From the NCBI RefSeq assembly GCF_000165125.1, contig NZ_AEIU01000002.1:78401-142400 (forward strand): a stretch of DNA of 64,000 bases, in the 5' to 3' direction. The notes below the pieces were generated by a model. The model saw nothing but the letters and a program-made list of their open reading frames with translations. It was not told where the DNA came from and made no database searches. The position numbers were made by a program, and so were the translations under genes. Below, in pieces: positions 9,355-18,797 of the stretch. This DNA is from Vibrio caribbeanicus ATCC BAA-2122. GTDB taxonomy: Bacteria; Pseudomonadota; Gammaproteobacteria; Enterobacterales; Vibrionaceae. How positions within the stretch are numbered: position 1 is the stretch's first letter; the number at the start of each line of letters is the position of its first letter.

Positions 9355-10662
9355 TCACCTTGGCTGCATGAAATTTTCTGAGTTGTCCAATGCATTCTCT
9401 ATCGCTGCTAAAAGGTGATAAATATTTTCTGAGGAAGAAACGTAGGGGGGCATAACATAGATGAGCTTTCCAAATGGTCTTATCCACACTCCCTGCTTAA
9501 CAAAGCTGGCTTGTATCCTTTCCATATCCACCGGCAGCCTAGTTTCTACCACACCAATGGCGCCAAGCCACCTCACATCTTGAACTATTTTATACTCTCG
9601 CAGCTTAGGTAATTCGTTTGCAAAAATATTCTCTATCATGTGGGTTTGCTGTGACCACTGATTGTTTTTGAGAATATTAAGGCTCGCCAAAGCGACTGAG
9701 CAGGCAAGGGGATTAGCCATAAACGTAGGGCCGTGCATAAAGCACCCAGCCTCTCCACGGCACACGGTATTGGCAACTTCTTTGCTTGTAAGAGTTGCTG
9801 CCATCGTCATGTAACCACCGGTAAGCGCCTTTCCTACACACAAAATATCAGGGGCGATTTGCGCATGTTCGTAGGCAAATAGCTTTCCTGTACGCCCAAA
9901 TCCAGTCGCAATTTCGTCCAATATGAGCAGTACTCCATATTGGTCACATAATTTACGGACTCCTTTAAGAAACTCAGGGTGATAAATTCGCATTCCTCCC
10001 GCGCCTTGGACAATCGGTTCAAGAATAACAGCGGCAATGTCTTGATGGTTGTGTACAAGCTTATTTTCAAAGTCATCAAGATCACTTTTATTCCAAACAC
10101 CCCAAAAGTCAGAGTTGGGAGAGTCAGCGAAGATGTGTTCAGGTAAAAAACCTTTGTATAACGAGTGCATTGAGTTGTCTGGATCGGTAACAGACATAGC
10201 GGCAAAAGTATCACCGTGATAGCCATCGCGTAGCGTAAGAAACTTTGATTTAGGTTGATCTTTTGAGTGCCAGTACTGCAGCGCCATTTTGAGGGCAACT
10301 TCTACAGAGACAGATCCAGAATCGGCCAAGAAAACATGCTGCAAGTTATTAGTTACTAGAGATAAAAGCGTTTTACATAACGCGACCGCCGGCTGATGAG
10401 TAAGCCCTCCAAACATGACATGGGACATCTGGTTGATTTGTGTATGAGCGGCTTGATTGAGCTTAGGATGATTATAACCATGTATTGCTGACCACCAAGA
10501 GGACATACCGTCAATAAGCTTCTCCCCATTCTCAAGGTGAAGATATACGCCTTCTGCTCGTGTAACCGGGTAGCAGGTCAGAGGTGTCAGCGTTGAGGTG
10601 TAGGGATGCCATATATGGCGGCGGTCAAACTCAAGGTCGATACAATTTTCTTCTAAATGCAT
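9355..10662 (-). CDS. bioA: Adenosylmethionine-8-amino-7-oxononanoate aminotransferase BioA
   Basis: Class III PLP aminotransferase converting 7-keto-8-aminopelargonate to 7,8-diaminopelargonate with SAM as amino donor. Visible family features are RHIWHPYTS near the N-terminus, DGMSSWWSAIHGYNHP, the dimer/active-site run LILDEIATGFGRTG, and the PLP lysine in CVGKALTGGYM. The ATG at 10662 gives 435 aa; an in-frame TTG at 10680 is possible, and neither has a strong ribosome site. It is divergent from bioB across a BirA-type operator, the classical arrangement. Confidence 0.96.
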   Translation of the reverse strand: MHLEENCIDLEFDRRHIWHPYTSTLTPLTCYPVTRAEGVYLHLENGEKLIDGMSSWWSAIHGYNHPKLNQAAHTQINQMSHVMFGGLTHQPAVALCKTLLSLVTNNLQHVFLADSGSVSVEVALKMALQYWHSKDQPKSKFLTLRDGYHGDTFAAMSVTDPDNSMHSLYKGFLPEHIFADSPNSDFWGVWNKSDLDDFENKLVHNHQDIAAVILEPIVQGAGGMRIYHPEFLKGVRKLCDQYGVLLILDEIATGFGRTGKLFAYEHAQIAPDILCVGKALTGGYMTMAATLTSKEVANTVCRGEAGCFMHGPTFMANPLACSVALASLNILKNNQWSQQTHMIENIFANELPKLREYKIVQDVRWLGAIGVVETRLPVDMERIQASFVKQGVWIRPFGKLIYVMPPYVSSSENIYHLLAAIENALDNSENFMQPR

Positions 10663-10680
10663 TGTGTATTTTTTGCTCAA

Positions 10681-10713
10681 ATGTAAACCATGGGAAAATT
10701 AATTCGTTGACAG
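10681..10713. promoter_or_regulatory. BirA operator between bioA and bioBFCD
   Basis: ATGTAAACC (10681-10689) and CGTTGACAG (10705-10713) are inverted half-sites separated by 15 nt. They match the BirA consensus halves TTGTAAACC and GGTTTACAA at 8/9 and 6/9 positions. The position between the divergent bio genes is the classical one, so biotinoyl-BirA repression of both directions is expected. Confidence 0.85.
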
Positions 10714-10734
10714 CTTACCGTATGTGAATAGACT
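10707..10734 (+). promoter_or_regulatory. Predicted bioB promoter overlapping the BirA operator
   Basis: A perfect TTGACA (10707-10712) is followed after 16 nt by TAGACT (10729-10734, 4/6 to the -10 consensus), about 40 nt before the bioB GTG. The -35 lies inside the right BirA half-site, so bound repressor would block RNA polymerase directly. Confidence 0.6.
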
Positions 10735-10773
10735 ATCCAAGTCTTTAACCTAAGAATAATTAAGGGAATACGC

Positions 10774-11826
10774 GTGGAAGTTCGACATAATTGGACGATC
10801 GAGCAGGTCCGTCAATTGATGCAAAAACCTTTTATGGACTTGTTATTTGAAGCGCAGCAAGTTCATAGAGCATATCAGCAGCACAATCACGTTCAGGTCA
10901 GCACATTGCTTTCAATTAAAACTGGAGCTTGCCCTGAAGATTGTAAATATTGTCCGCAAAGCGCACGTTACACGACAGACATTGAAAAAGAGCGCCTCAT
11001 GGAAGTAGAACGTGTGCTCGATGCGGCAAAGAAAGCCAAAAGTGCAGGTTCGACTCGTTTTTGCATGGGTGCTGCATGGAAAAACCCCAAACAACGAGAC
11101 ATGCCTCACCTAACAGAAATGATCAAGGGCGTTAAAGGAATGGGACTTGAGACTTGTATGACACTCGGGATGTTAACACCCGAGCAAGCAAGGTCATTAG
11201 CCGACGCTGGCTTAGATTATTACAACCACAACCTTGACACTTCTCCTGAGTTTTACGGCAGTATTATTACGACTCGAACCTATCAAGATCGTTTGGATAC
11301 GCTTGCTCATGTCCGTGATGCAGGTATGAAAATTTGCTCTGGTGGTATTATTGGAATGGGAGAAAGCACCAATGACAGAGCAGGGTTACTGGTCGAGCTT
11401 GCTAATCTTCCTACCCAACCGGAAAGTGTCCCTATTAATATGCTAGTAAAAGTGAAAGGAACACCACTAGAAAATGTCGATGATGTTGAGCCATTTGATT
11501 TTATTCGCCTCATTGCAATTGCTCGAATCATGATGCCAATGTCTGCTGTACGTTTATCAGCAGGGCGAGAGAATATGAATGAACAAATGCAAGCTCTATG
11601 CTTTATGGCTGGGGCTAACTCAGTCTTTTATGGCTGCAAGCTACTCACTACACCGAATCCTTCGGAAGACAAGGATATGCAGCTGTTCAATAAACTTGGA
11701 ATCAATCATCAGCAAGTTTCACAAAAACCTGATGAAATAGAAGAAAACGACTTACTAGATCGGGTAGTTGAAAGGGTTGCCGCCAGACCAACACAAGAAG
11801 ATTTATTTTACGATGCTAGCCTTTAA
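10774..11826 (+). CDS. bioB: Biotin synthase BioB
   Basis: Radical SAM enzyme that inserts sulfur into dethiobiotin. The SAM cluster motif is [10 protein letters not shown], followed by family segments such as [24 protein letters not shown] and [10 protein letters not shown], and the conserved AGRENM near residue 265. It starts at GTG 10774, with AAGGG at 10762-10766. The 350-aa length is normal. It is the first gene of bioBFCD and overlaps the bioF start by 14 nt. Confidence 0.97.
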   Translation: MEVRHNWTIEQVRQLMQKPFMDLLFEAQQVHRAYQQHNHVQVSTLLSIKTGACPEDCKYCPQSARYTTDIEKERLMEVERVLDAAKKAKSAGSTRFCMGAAWKNPKQRDMPHLTEMIKGVKGMGLETCMTLGMLTPEQARSLADAGLDYYNHNLDTSPEFYGSIITTRTYQDRLDTLAHVRDAGMKICSGGIIGMGESTNDRAGLLVELANLPTQPESVPINMLVKVKGTPLENVDDVEPFDFIRLIAIARIMMPMSAVRLSAGRENMNEQMQALCFMAGANSVFYGCKLLTTPNPSEDKDMQLFNKLGINHQQVSQKPDEIEENDLLDRVVERVAARPTQEDLFYDASL

Positions 11827-12958
11827 TCAAAGGTTCAAGCAGGCAATTTCGGAGCGCAGGGATAGAGACCTATTGCGTAATGTGGTGCCGATAAAAGGTC
11901 GAAACGATCGATTATTTTCCCATTCTCAGCATTGTTATCTCAATTTTTCTAGCAATGATTATTTGGGTTTAGCCACCGACAAGACATTGATGAAAGAGTG
12001 GCAAAAGGGCATCGATCTATATGGAAATGGAAGTGGAGCATCTCCTCTAGTTACTGGATTTAGTCAGGCTCATCAAGAGTTAGAGCAATCTCTGTGTGAG
12101 TGGCTTGGATTTGAGCGAGCGTTATTTTTTTCTTCTGGATTCGCAGCCAATCAGGCAGTGCTTTTCACTTTGTTAGCGGAAAACGACTTGCTCGTACAAG
12201 ACAAATTGAATCATGCCTCTCTTATCGAAGCAGGCCTACTTTCGCCCGCACAGATGAAACGATTTAAACATAATGATCTCTCACACCTCAAAACACTCCT
12301 AGATCGTGAGTGTATGGTGGTTACTGAAGGTGTTTTTAGTATGGATGGTGACCTTTCGCCACTGACTGAGATAAAGAGTCTCATGGCGCATCAGGGGCTT
12401 TTAGTTGTTGATGATGCTCATGGTATTGGTGTACTAGGAGAAGAGGGCAGAGGGAGCTGCAATTATGCCGGTGTCCAACCTGATATTTTGATCGTGACCT
12501 TTGGTAAAGCGTTGGGAGTTAGCGGAGCAGCAATATTATGTAATCAATTAATTGGCGAATACTTAACTCAGTTTGCAAAACATTATGTGTATTCAACAGC
12601 GCTACCTCCTGCTCAAGCTTTTGCCATATGTCGTTCCATCGATATGGTCAGAGAGCAATCTTGGCGGCGCGAAAAATTAGCTGAATTATCGTACTTATAC
12701 CAAGTTAAACTCAGCGACTTTTGTGAGTCGATAAACACCCTTACTCCGATAAAACCACTTATTGTCGGGGAGACGGGGAGAGCACTTCACATCGCAGAGC
12801 AAATGAAAAAACAAGGTTTTTGGTTAACAGCGATTCGTCCACCGACAGTGGCGAAAGGCAGCGCTAGGCTGAGAGTAACCCTCACGGCAACACATACCAA
12901 AGATCAAATCACTGCCTTGACCAAAACACTCAAGTCAGTATTAAAGGACTCAAAATGA
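11813..12958 (+). CDS. bioF: 8-amino-7-oxononanoate synthase BioF
   Basis: PLP-dependent synthase condensing pimeloyl-ACP or pimeloyl-CoA with alanine. The alpha-oxoamine synthase features are present: [19 protein letters not shown], the aspartate/histidine run [12 protein letters not shown], and the PLP lysine in [12 protein letters not shown]. The frame is open from 11768, but the ATG at 11813 inside the end of bioB gives the usual N-terminus [12 protein letters not shown] (381 aa). It overlaps bioC by four bases (ATGA), which implies coupling. Confidence 0.96.
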   Translation: MLAFNQRFKQAISERRDRDLLRNVVPIKGRNDRLFSHSQHCYLNFSSNDYLGLATDKTLMKEWQKGIDLYGNGSGASPLVTGFSQAHQELEQSLCEWLGFERALFFSSGFAANQAVLFTLLAENDLLVQDKLNHASLIEAGLLSPAQMKRFKHNDLSHLKTLLDRECMVVTEGVFSMDGDLSPLTEIKSLMAHQGLLVVDDAHGIGVLGEEGRGSCNYAGVQPDILIVTFGKALGVSGAAILCNQLIGEYLTQFAKHYVYSTALPPAQAFAICRSIDMVREQSWRREKLAELSYLYQVKLSDFCESINTLTPIKPLIVGETGRALHIAEQMKKQGFWLTAIRPPTVAKGSARLRVTLTATHTKDQITALTKTLKSVLKDSK

Positions 12959-13758
12959 AAGGAAGAATTGCAGAGTATGAGCTTAGCAGTGCTAGCTGCA
13001 AAACTAGAATCTCCAATGCATTCAGTCGCGCGGCTAGTACTTATGACAATCACGCGTTACTTCAGCGCCAGGTTGGAGAAGCATTATTAGAAAAAATGCC
13101 AACAAATCTGGAGGGAGCCACTGTTCTAGATTTGGGATGTGGGACTGGTTATTTTTCTCTCAAACTGAAAGCGCGCGGTGCGAATGTCATTTGTGTCGAT
13201 CTATCAGAGAAAATGCTTCTGAAAGCGACAGAGCGATGTGGTCATGAGGGAGTAGTTTACATACGAGCAGATGCAGAGAATTTACCTATTGCTTTCCATA
13301 GTGTTGATTTCATCTTTTCGAGTCTGGCGTTGCAATGGTGTGAAGATCTTTGCTTGGCTTTTAAAGAGTGTAAAAGAATTCTCAAGCACGATGGGCGTTG
13401 TTACTTTTCGACGTTACTTGATGGCACTTTGCACGAGTTAAAATCCGCGTGGGAAACTATTGACCTTAACCGACATGTTAATGAGTTTCTAAAAGAAGAA
13501 GATCTAAACCTTGGGTTAGAGAGGGCTAATTGTAAGATATACAATCTGGATTTACCCGTGAACAAGTTATGGTATGACAGTTCTATTGAACTTTTAAAAG
13601 ATTTAAAAGGCATCGGTGCAACTCATGTGAGCGGGAAAGCAACGGGTCTGACAAAGAAAGCCATGTTAGAGGGGCTAGAAGAAGCTTATCAGGTTTTTCG
13701 CGACAATAATGGTAAATTGCCTGCAACTTATCGTGTTTGCATTGGGGAGATTCAGTAA
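12955..13758 (+). CDS. bioC: Malonyl-ACP O-methyltransferase BioC
   Basis: SAM-dependent methyltransferase that methylates malonyl-ACP, so that it can enter fatty acid synthesis as the pimelate precursor. Motif I is VLDLGCGTGYFSL (about residue 60); SSLALQWCEDL is the BioC signature. The N-terminal AFSRAASTYDNHALLQ is also typical. At 267 aa it is a normal length. It overlaps bioF by ATGA and bioD by TAATG, in the middle of a tightly packed operon. Confidence 0.95.
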   Translation: MKGRIAEYELSSASCKTRISNAFSRAASTYDNHALLQRQVGEALLEKMPTNLEGATVLDLGCGTGYFSLKLKARGANVICVDLSEKMLLKATERCGHEGVVYIRADAENLPIAFHSVDFIFSSLALQWCEDLCLAFKECKRILKHDGRCYFSTLLDGTLHELKSAWETIDLNRHVNEFLKEEDLNLGLERANCKIYNLDLPVNKLWYDSSIELLKDLKGIGATHVSGKATGLTKKAMLEGLEEAYQVFRDNNGKLPATYRVCIGEIQ

Positions 13759-14438
13759 TGGCAAAGAAATTCTTTATTGCTGGAACGGACACAGATGTGG
13801 GTAAAACCGTGGCTTCTATAGCATTGCTGACTTGGTTAAATAGTCGTGGGTATCGTACTGTGGGCTATAAGCCAGTTGCAGCGGGTTGTGAGATGAAGTC
13901 AGGGAGTTTGAGAAACTCCGATGCTAATTATTTGCAGAAATTTTCCAGTGTTAAGTTAGCTTATGAAAATATAAATCCTTATCCACTTAAACTTGCCGCC
14001 TCTCCCCATATTGCTGCGAAGTCCGATAACGTAAATATCAGTTTTGATCTGATTAATCAGAAGCTGGCTGAAAATGAGCGTAATACAGATATGGTGTTAA
14101 TCGAAGGAGCAGGAGGATGGCGCGTGCCCATATCAGAAACAATTTATCTGTCTGATTGGGTTAAGTTGGAAAAAATTCCAGTGATACTTGTGGTGGGCAT
14201 CAAATTGGGGTGTCTAAATCATGCTGTACTCTCGGCAGATGCGATTCGTTCTGACGGAGTCGATATTGTAGGATGGGTAGCAAACCAACTGAAACCAGAC
14301 ACTGAGCACTATGCTGAAATGGTGACGATGTTAAGTGAAAAACTGGAGGCACCACTTTTAGGGGAGATCCCTTTTCTCAATGGGTCGGTGATGACAGAGG
14401 AACTCAGGAGCTACATTGACCTGACCTCGATATTATAA
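13758..14438 (+). CDS. bioD: Dethiobiotin synthetase BioD
   Basis: ATP-dependent carboxylase closing the ureido ring to make dethiobiotin. The P-loop is GTDTDVGKT at residues 8-16, followed by GYKPVAAG and the ligand segment IEGAGGWRVPI. The start at 13758 overlaps the bioC stop (TAATG) and gives 226 aa; seven extra upstream codons are open but unlikely. It is the last gene of the operon, closed by a strong hairpin 11 nt downstream. Confidence 0.95.
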   Translation: MAKKFFIAGTDTDVGKTVASIALLTWLNSRGYRTVGYKPVAAGCEMKSGSLRNSDANYLQKFSSVKLAYENINPYPLKLAASPHIAAKSDNVNISFDLINQKLAENERNTDMVLIEGAGGWRVPISETIYLSDWVKLEKIPVILVVGIKLGCLNHAVLSADAIRSDGVDIVGWVANQLKPDTEHYAEMVTMLSEKLEAPLLGEIPFLNGSVMTEELRSYIDLTSIL

Positions 14439-14449
14439 ATATAAAAAAA

Positions 14450-14477
14450 GGGGCTTCGTGAGGGAAGCCCCTTTTTT
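14450..14477. terminator. Bidirectional terminator after bioD
   Basis: GGGGCTTC/GAAGCCCC with a 6-nt loop is flanked by an A run on the left and a T run on the right. It can therefore stop bioBFCD transcription and the convergent small gene that ends at 14477. Confidence 0.9.
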
Positions 14478-14707
14478 CACCTTTCGGATTCTAGATTTGA
14501 CAACTCTTTATGTGTTTCAATGACACATTTGTATTCATTATTTTCAGTTGATAATCCTAGATGTTGCTTTGCTTCATCTTCAGAAAGTCCTAGATGACAA
14601 CGCAGCATATCAATAGCCATTTGATAGTCGTTAGTGTTTACCACGATTCTTATTCCCCATCCTTGGATAACGAACCAGACCAAATTATCATTTCTGTCGA
14701 ATGACAC
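14477..14707 (-). CDS. Small conserved-looking protein of unknown function
   Basis: A 76-aa acidic soluble protein that I do not recognise. It has an amphipathic N-terminal part (WFVIQGWGIRIVVN) and a C-terminal helix pair with LSEDEAKQHLGLS. The frame starts with GTG at 14707 and no clear ribosome site, so the start is uncertain. It ends exactly at the bidirectional terminator after bioD, and composition and codon use look coding. It could be a vibrio-specific housekeeping accessory; no function is claimed. Confidence 0.55.
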   Translation of the reverse strand: MSFDRNDNLVWFVIQGWGIRIVVNTNDYQMAIDMLRCHLGLSEDEAKQHLGLSTENNEYKCVIETHKELSNLESER

Positions 14708-15203
14708 AATACGACTAAAGTCTAAATTGATAGATTAATTGACAATTTTATGTGTTCGCTCGAATTTTCAACCTAAATATCTTGTCAATATTCAGTTAGT
14801 GAGTGCTAGAGGTTACATATGCCGCGGTAAGTAATTAAGGTTATACTAAAAAGACGGTCGATATATGCAACTTGAGACTGATTATCTTTATCATACCTAA
14901 CCTTAATTTCTCGTCAAGCTTTGAATTTTTATTTAATCAGCGGCTGACTACAGAATAAATGAAGATGATGCATGCTTAACGTGGCTTCAAACTGTAACAG
15001 CATCCCTTAAGACTACTGCGTTAGACTCAGAAACTAAATGTTGCAATTTCTCCGCGAACCTTGTTTTTTGAATGGTTAGACTATATCTATATCAATGTAT
15101 ACCTCCAATTAAAGCTAGGTATATTTGAGTGACTTAAGTTTAAGTGTTTAGCGAAAGCCATCAGTGAAATGGTTAAATAGTGTTCCCTTATTGGAGAAAT
15201 TTA
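14708..15203. other. Intergenic region upstream of htpX
   Basis: About 495 nt of AT-rich sequence without a convincing gene. I looked for a heat-shock promoter (CTTGAA with a CCCCAT-type -10) because htpX is often envelope- or heat-stress controlled, and did not find a good match. Nothing else stands out. Confidence 0.3.
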
Positions 15204-16070
15204 ATGAAGCGGGTGATGTTGTTCCTTATTACCAACCTAGCCGTTGTTTTGGTTTTAGGTGTTGTTTTAAATATCGTTTATGCAGTTACAGGCCTTCAGC
15301 CAGGTAGTTTATCTGGCCTGCTCGTTATGGCGGCGGTTTTTGGTTTTGGTGGATCCTTTATTTCACTGATGATGTCAAAAGGTATGGCATTGCGTTCAGT
15401 CGGTGGGATGGTTATTGAAAGTCCACGAAACGAGACGGAGCATTGGCTAATTGAGACGGTTGGCCGTCAATCCCAGCAGGCTGGTATAGGTATGCCGACT
15501 GTTGCGATTTATGATTCTGCCGATATTAATGCATTCGCAACAGGTGCTAAACGGGATGATTCTTTAGTCGCTGTCTCAACAGGTTTGTTACAAAATATGA
15601 CTCGTGATGAGGCAGAAGCTGTCTTAGCCCACGAGGTAAGTCATATTGCCAATGGTGATATGGTAACCATGACGCTTCTTCAAGGTGTGGTTAATACCTT
15701 CGTTATTTTCCTTTCGCGCTTTATTGCCAATCTTGTGGCTTCCAACGATCGTGATGAGGAGGGAGGTTCCAATATGCTGGTCTACTTTGGCGTCAGTATT
15801 GTTCTTGAACTTGTCTTCGGTTTTTTAGCAAGCTTTATCACTATGTGGTACAGCAGGCATCGAGAGTTTCATGCAGATGCAGGCGCTGCCAGACTGGTCG
15901 GGAAGCACAAAATGATAGCAGCGCTTGAGCGTCTCAAAGTGAGTCATGAATCTCAATTAGAGGGCTCGATGATGGCTTTCGGAATCAACGGTAAAAAGTC
16001 GATGACCGAACTTTTGATGAGTCATCCTCCGCTAGATAAAAGAATAGAGGCATTGAAAAACTACCACTAA
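15204..16070 (+). CDS. htpX: Membrane zinc metalloprotease HtpX
   Basis: M48-family inner-membrane protease in envelope quality control, acting with FtsH. Two N-terminal membrane segments (about 5-25 and 35-55) precede the zinc motif HEVSH in [13 protein letters not shown], with two more hydrophobic segments after it. The third zinc ligand is the glutamate in the [12 protein letters not shown] region. The frame is open from 15180; the ATG at 15204, with GGAG 10 nt upstream, gives the usual MKRVMLFL start and 288 aa. Confidence 0.95.
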   Translation: MKRVMLFLITNLAVVLVLGVVLNIVYAVTGLQPGSLSGLLVMAAVFGFGGSFISLMMSKGMALRSVGGMVIESPRNETEHWLIETVGRQSQQAGIGMPTVAIYDSADINAFATGAKRDDSLVAVSTGLLQNMTRDEAEAVLAHEVSHIANGDMVTMTLLQGVVNTFVIFLSRFIANLVASNDRDEEGGSNMLVYFGVSIVLELVFGFLASFITMWYSRHREFHADAGAARLVGKHKMIAALERLKVSHESQLEGSMMAFGINGKKSMTELLMSHPPLDKRIEALKNYH

Positions 16071-16195
16071 ATTAGAAGGAATAGCTCGACCCAGAACGAG
16101 GGAATACCGAAGAATTGAAACTATAAAATAGTAACGTTAATCCCCGTTCTTTCTTGTGATCATCTAGTTATTAACACTTTTAATATGTTGAAAAG

Positions 16196-16223
16196 GCTTG
16201 GTTTATAACCAAGCTTTTTTTTT
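16196..16223 (+). terminator. Intrinsic terminator downstream of htpX
   Basis: GCTTGGTT (16196-16203) pairs with AACCAAGC (16207-16214) over a 3-nt loop, followed by nine T. It lies 125 nt after the htpX stop and just before the promoter region of the next operon. Confidence 0.85.
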
Positions 16224-16244
16224 GATCGTATTAACATCTTTAGT

Positions 16245-16340
16245 CGTACAAAATGGCCAAACTTATACAAAAATTAGTTTGTACAACTTTTTTAAATCGT
16301 CTACATTTACTAAATCTTGTACAAAAATAAAAAATGTACA
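16245..16340 (+). promoter_or_regulatory. Array of TGTACA-like half-sites before the cfa cluster
   Basis: Six hexamers of the form T/C-N-TACA occur in 96 bp: CGTACA 16245, TATACA 16264, TGTACA 16280, TCTACA 16300, TGTACA 16318 and TGTACA 16335, at steps of 16-20 nt. LitR/CarH-type B12-dependent MerR regulators are described as binding T(G/A)TACA direct repeats about 18 nt apart, often at cfa/photolyase gene sets. The array ends 20 nt before the first start codon. The regulator identity is inference. Confidence 0.5.
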
Positions 16341-16360
16341 ATTAGAGGTAAGGAAAAAGA

Positions 16361-16780
16361 ATGGATGTCCAATCGGTTGGCGAGTTTTACCAACAGTTAA
16401 GTAAGTCAAACCTCCACCTGCTGTCTCAGGTCTATCATAGCGACGTCCTTTTCGAGGACGCAGCTCATCGTATCGAGGGCTTTGATGCTTTACACGAATA
16501 CTTTGAAGCACTGTACGAAAATGTTAGACGGTGTGATTTTGAGATATCCGAAGCTCAGCAGACCGGAGACACTGGGTTTTTAATCTGGAAGATGTTTTTA
16601 GAGCACCCCAAGTTATCTAGGGGAAATACCGTTTTTGTTAATGGTGTTAGCCATCTAAAGTTTCACCAAGATAAAGTGATTTACCAGAGGGACTACTTCG
16701 ACATGGGAGAAATGATATACGAAAACGTTCCACTACTCGGCGGGATCATAAGGACAATTAAGCAGAGGCTAGGGCAATGA
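16361..16780 (+). CDS. NTF2/SnoaL-like fold protein
   Basis: A 139-aa protein with the nuclear-transport-factor-2-like cone fold: an N-terminal helix (VGEFYQQL), HSDVLFEDAAHRIEGFDALH and later beta strands. Such proteins act as small ligand-binding or isomerase-like units; the role here is unknown. It leads the cfa operon and overlaps the SDR start by ATGA. AAGGA about 7 nt before the ATG supports the start. Equivalent genes head the cfa cluster in other vibrios, from remembered synteny. Confidence 0.8.
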   Translation: MDVQSVGEFYQQLSKSNLHLLSQVYHSDVLFEDAAHRIEGFDALHEYFEALYENVRRCDFEISEAQQTGDTGFLIWKMFLEHPKLSRGNTVFVNGVSHLKFHQDKVIYQRDYFDMGEMIYENVPLLGGIIRTIKQRLGQ

Positions 16781-17505
16781 AAACAGTATTGATCACTGGT
16801 GCCACCTCTGGTATCGGCCTTCAGTTAGCTAAAGATTACGCCGAAAGTGGTTGGAATGTTTACGCTTGTGGTAGAAATGAATCAGTTCTAGACGAGCTAG
16901 AAGCCGCACATTCAACTCTGCAAGGCGTTGCCTTTGATATCACTGATTTAGAGGCATCGATAAATGCTCTGTCTTCATTGGAAAAAACACCTGACGTATG
17001 GTTATTGAATGCCGGTGACTGTGAGTATATCGATGATGGCCGTATTGATGCGCCTCTCTTTAGGAGAATCTTTGACATCAATGTTATTGGGCTGGCTAAT
17101 ACCATTAATGCCTGCCAATCACAGTTCCAATCTGGTCAAGTTATAGCGATTGTTGGCTCTATAGCTAGCGAGGTTGCGCTTCCCCGAGCAGAAGCCTACG
17201 GCTCATCGAAAGCTGCTGTAAGCTACCTGGCAAGAACATTACAACTCGATCTGAAGGCCAAAGGTGTTCTTGTATCGGTTATTTACCCGGGCTTCGTTAA
17301 AACTCCTTTAACTGACAAAAACACATTTGAGATGCCGATGCTTGTATCTACACAAAGAGCATCGAGAGAGATTCGTGAGGGAATTGAGAAGCGTAAACAG
17401 CATATCTACTTCCCGAAAACCTTTACCACAATATTACGTTTAATCGGTTTACTTCCATATGGTTGGCAAAACCGGATCACTTCTAAACTAGTGTCACGAG
17501 GATAG
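16777..17505 (+). CDS. Short-chain dehydrogenase/reductase
   Basis: A 242-aa SDR oxidoreductase with the nucleotide motif TGATSGIG at residues 7-14, the NAG-type motif as LNAGD and the catalytic Y-x3-K in YGSSKAA. The C-terminus ends with a hydrophobic/basic stretch (RLIGLLPYGWQNRI), possibly membrane-associating. It overlaps the NTF2-like gene (ATGA) and precedes the FAD protein by 10 nt, so it is co-transcribed. The substrate is unknown; genomic context suggests fatty acyl or membrane lipid modification. Confidence 0.88.
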   Translation: MKTVLITGATSGIGLQLAKDYAESGWNVYACGRNESVLDELEAAHSTLQGVAFDITDLEASINALSSLEKTPDVWLLNAGDCEYIDDGRIDAPLFRRIFDINVIGLANTINACQSQFQSGQVIAIVGSIASEVALPRAEAYGSSKAAVSYLARTLQLDLKAKGVLVSVIYPGFVKTPLTDKNTFEMPMLVSTQRASREIREGIEKRKQHIYFPKTFTTILRLIGLLPYGWQNRITSKLVSRG

Positions 17506-17515
17506 GAACGTTACT

Positions 17516-18796
17516 ATGAAAATAGCCATAATAGGGTCGGGAATATCGGGTTTAACTTGCGGTTATCACTTGCATCGCGAGCATGATATCACTCTATATG
17601 AAGCCAATGACTACGTAGGTGGGCATACTGCCACTATTGATGTTGAACTTAACAATAAGAGTTATGCGGTGGATACCGGGTTTATTGTATACAACGATAG
17701 AACCTATCCTAACTTTATGGCGCTCATGACTGAGATAGGAGTCAAAGGTACGCCAAGTGAGATGAGTTTTAGTGTTAGGAATGATTCAAACGGTTTGGAG
17801 TACAACGGTCATACTGTCACAACGTTGTTTGCTCAAAAGAGAAATTGGTTCAATCCAAAGTTTTATCGTTTTATTTTTGAGATTTTACGCTTCAATAAGC
17901 AAGTAAAACAAGTTGCAAGCCAGCCCATAAAGGGGCAGGAAACGCTAGGTGAGTTTCTCGAAACCAACAACTTTAGCGAATTTTTCTGTGATAATTATAT
18001 ATTGCCGATGGGCGCTGCTATATGGTCCTCTACACTCGCAGACATGCGAGCGTTTCCTTTATATTTTTTTGCTCGCTTTTTCCTCAACCATGGATTGCTG
18101 GATGTAACAAATCGTCCACAGTGGTACGTTATCAATGGTGGTTCAAGAGAGTATATTACCCCTCTCACAGAAGGATTTTCCGGACAGATCCGCCTCAATA
18201 GCCCTGTCGAATCTGTTGTTCGCGATGAACATGGGGCTAGTATTCTCTGCAACGGCAATCTTGAGCGCTATGATCAGGTTATCTTTGCATGCCACAGCGA
18301 TCAGGTCGCTCAGATATTGATAGACGCATCAGCTACAGAATCATCTATTTTGAAGGATTTAGCCTATCAAGCAAATGACGTTATTCTTCATACAGATACC
18401 AGTTTATTGCCAAAGAGAAAAGCTGCATGGGCTTCGTGGAATTATTGGCTCGATGGTAGCAGTGCACAAGAGACGCGCGCGCCTACGCTAACTTACAACA
18501 TGAACATACTTCAACACATTGATGCACCGGAAACGTTTTGTGTTTCTTTGAACAGTAGCCAACGTATTGATGATGATAAAGTTATCCGTAGATTTGTCTA
18601 TCATCACCCTGTATTCAACCAAACTACGATTGATGCTCAAGGACGAAGAGAGGAAATAAGCGGTCAAAATCGCGTTTGGTTCTGCGGTGCTTATTGGTAT
18701 AACGGTTTTCATGAAGATGGTGTTAGGAGTGCCTTAGATGTCGTAAGGGGCATTCAAGAAGTCGATGATATCGAAGTTTCTAGGGGAGCGGCATAA
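17516..18796 (+). CDS. FAD/NAD(P)-binding amine-oxidase-like protein
   Basis: A 426-aa flavoprotein with the dinucleotide-binding motif IGSGISGL at residues 6-13 and the amine-oxidase/desaturase-like second motif (YEANDYVGGHT). It belongs to the family always found with DUF1365 and Cfa genes. In Rhodobacter the equivalent gene set responds to singlet oxygen. The exact reaction is unknown; work on furan fatty acids points to tailoring of cyclopropane or methylated acyl chains in related clusters. The C-terminal GAYWYNGFHEDGVRSA is the FAD-closing motif. Confidence 0.88.
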   Translation: MKIAIIGSGISGLTCGYHLHREHDITLYEANDYVGGHTATIDVELNNKSYAVDTGFIVYNDRTYPNFMALMTEIGVKGTPSEMSFSVRNDSNGLEYNGHTVTTLFAQKRNWFNPKFYRFIFEILRFNKQVKQVASQPIKGQETLGEFLETNNFSEFFCDNYILPMGAAIWSSTLADMRAFPLYFFARFFLNHGLLDVTNRPQWYVINGGSREYITPLTEGFSGQIRLNSPVESVVRDEHGASILCNGNLERYDQVIFACHSDQVAQILIDASATESSILKDLAYQANDVILHTDTSLLPKRKAAWASWNYWLDGSSAQETRAPTLTYNMNILQHIDAPETFCVSLNSSQRIDDDKVIRRFVYHHPVFNQTTIDAQGRREEISGQNRVWFCGAYWYNGFHEDGVRSALDVVRGIQEVDDIEVSRGAA

Positions 18797-18797
18797 G

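Noticed and set aside
9834-10298. 154-codon frame inside bioA on the same strand
   Set aside because: Alternate frame of a well-conserved gene; no independent start signal or family likeness.
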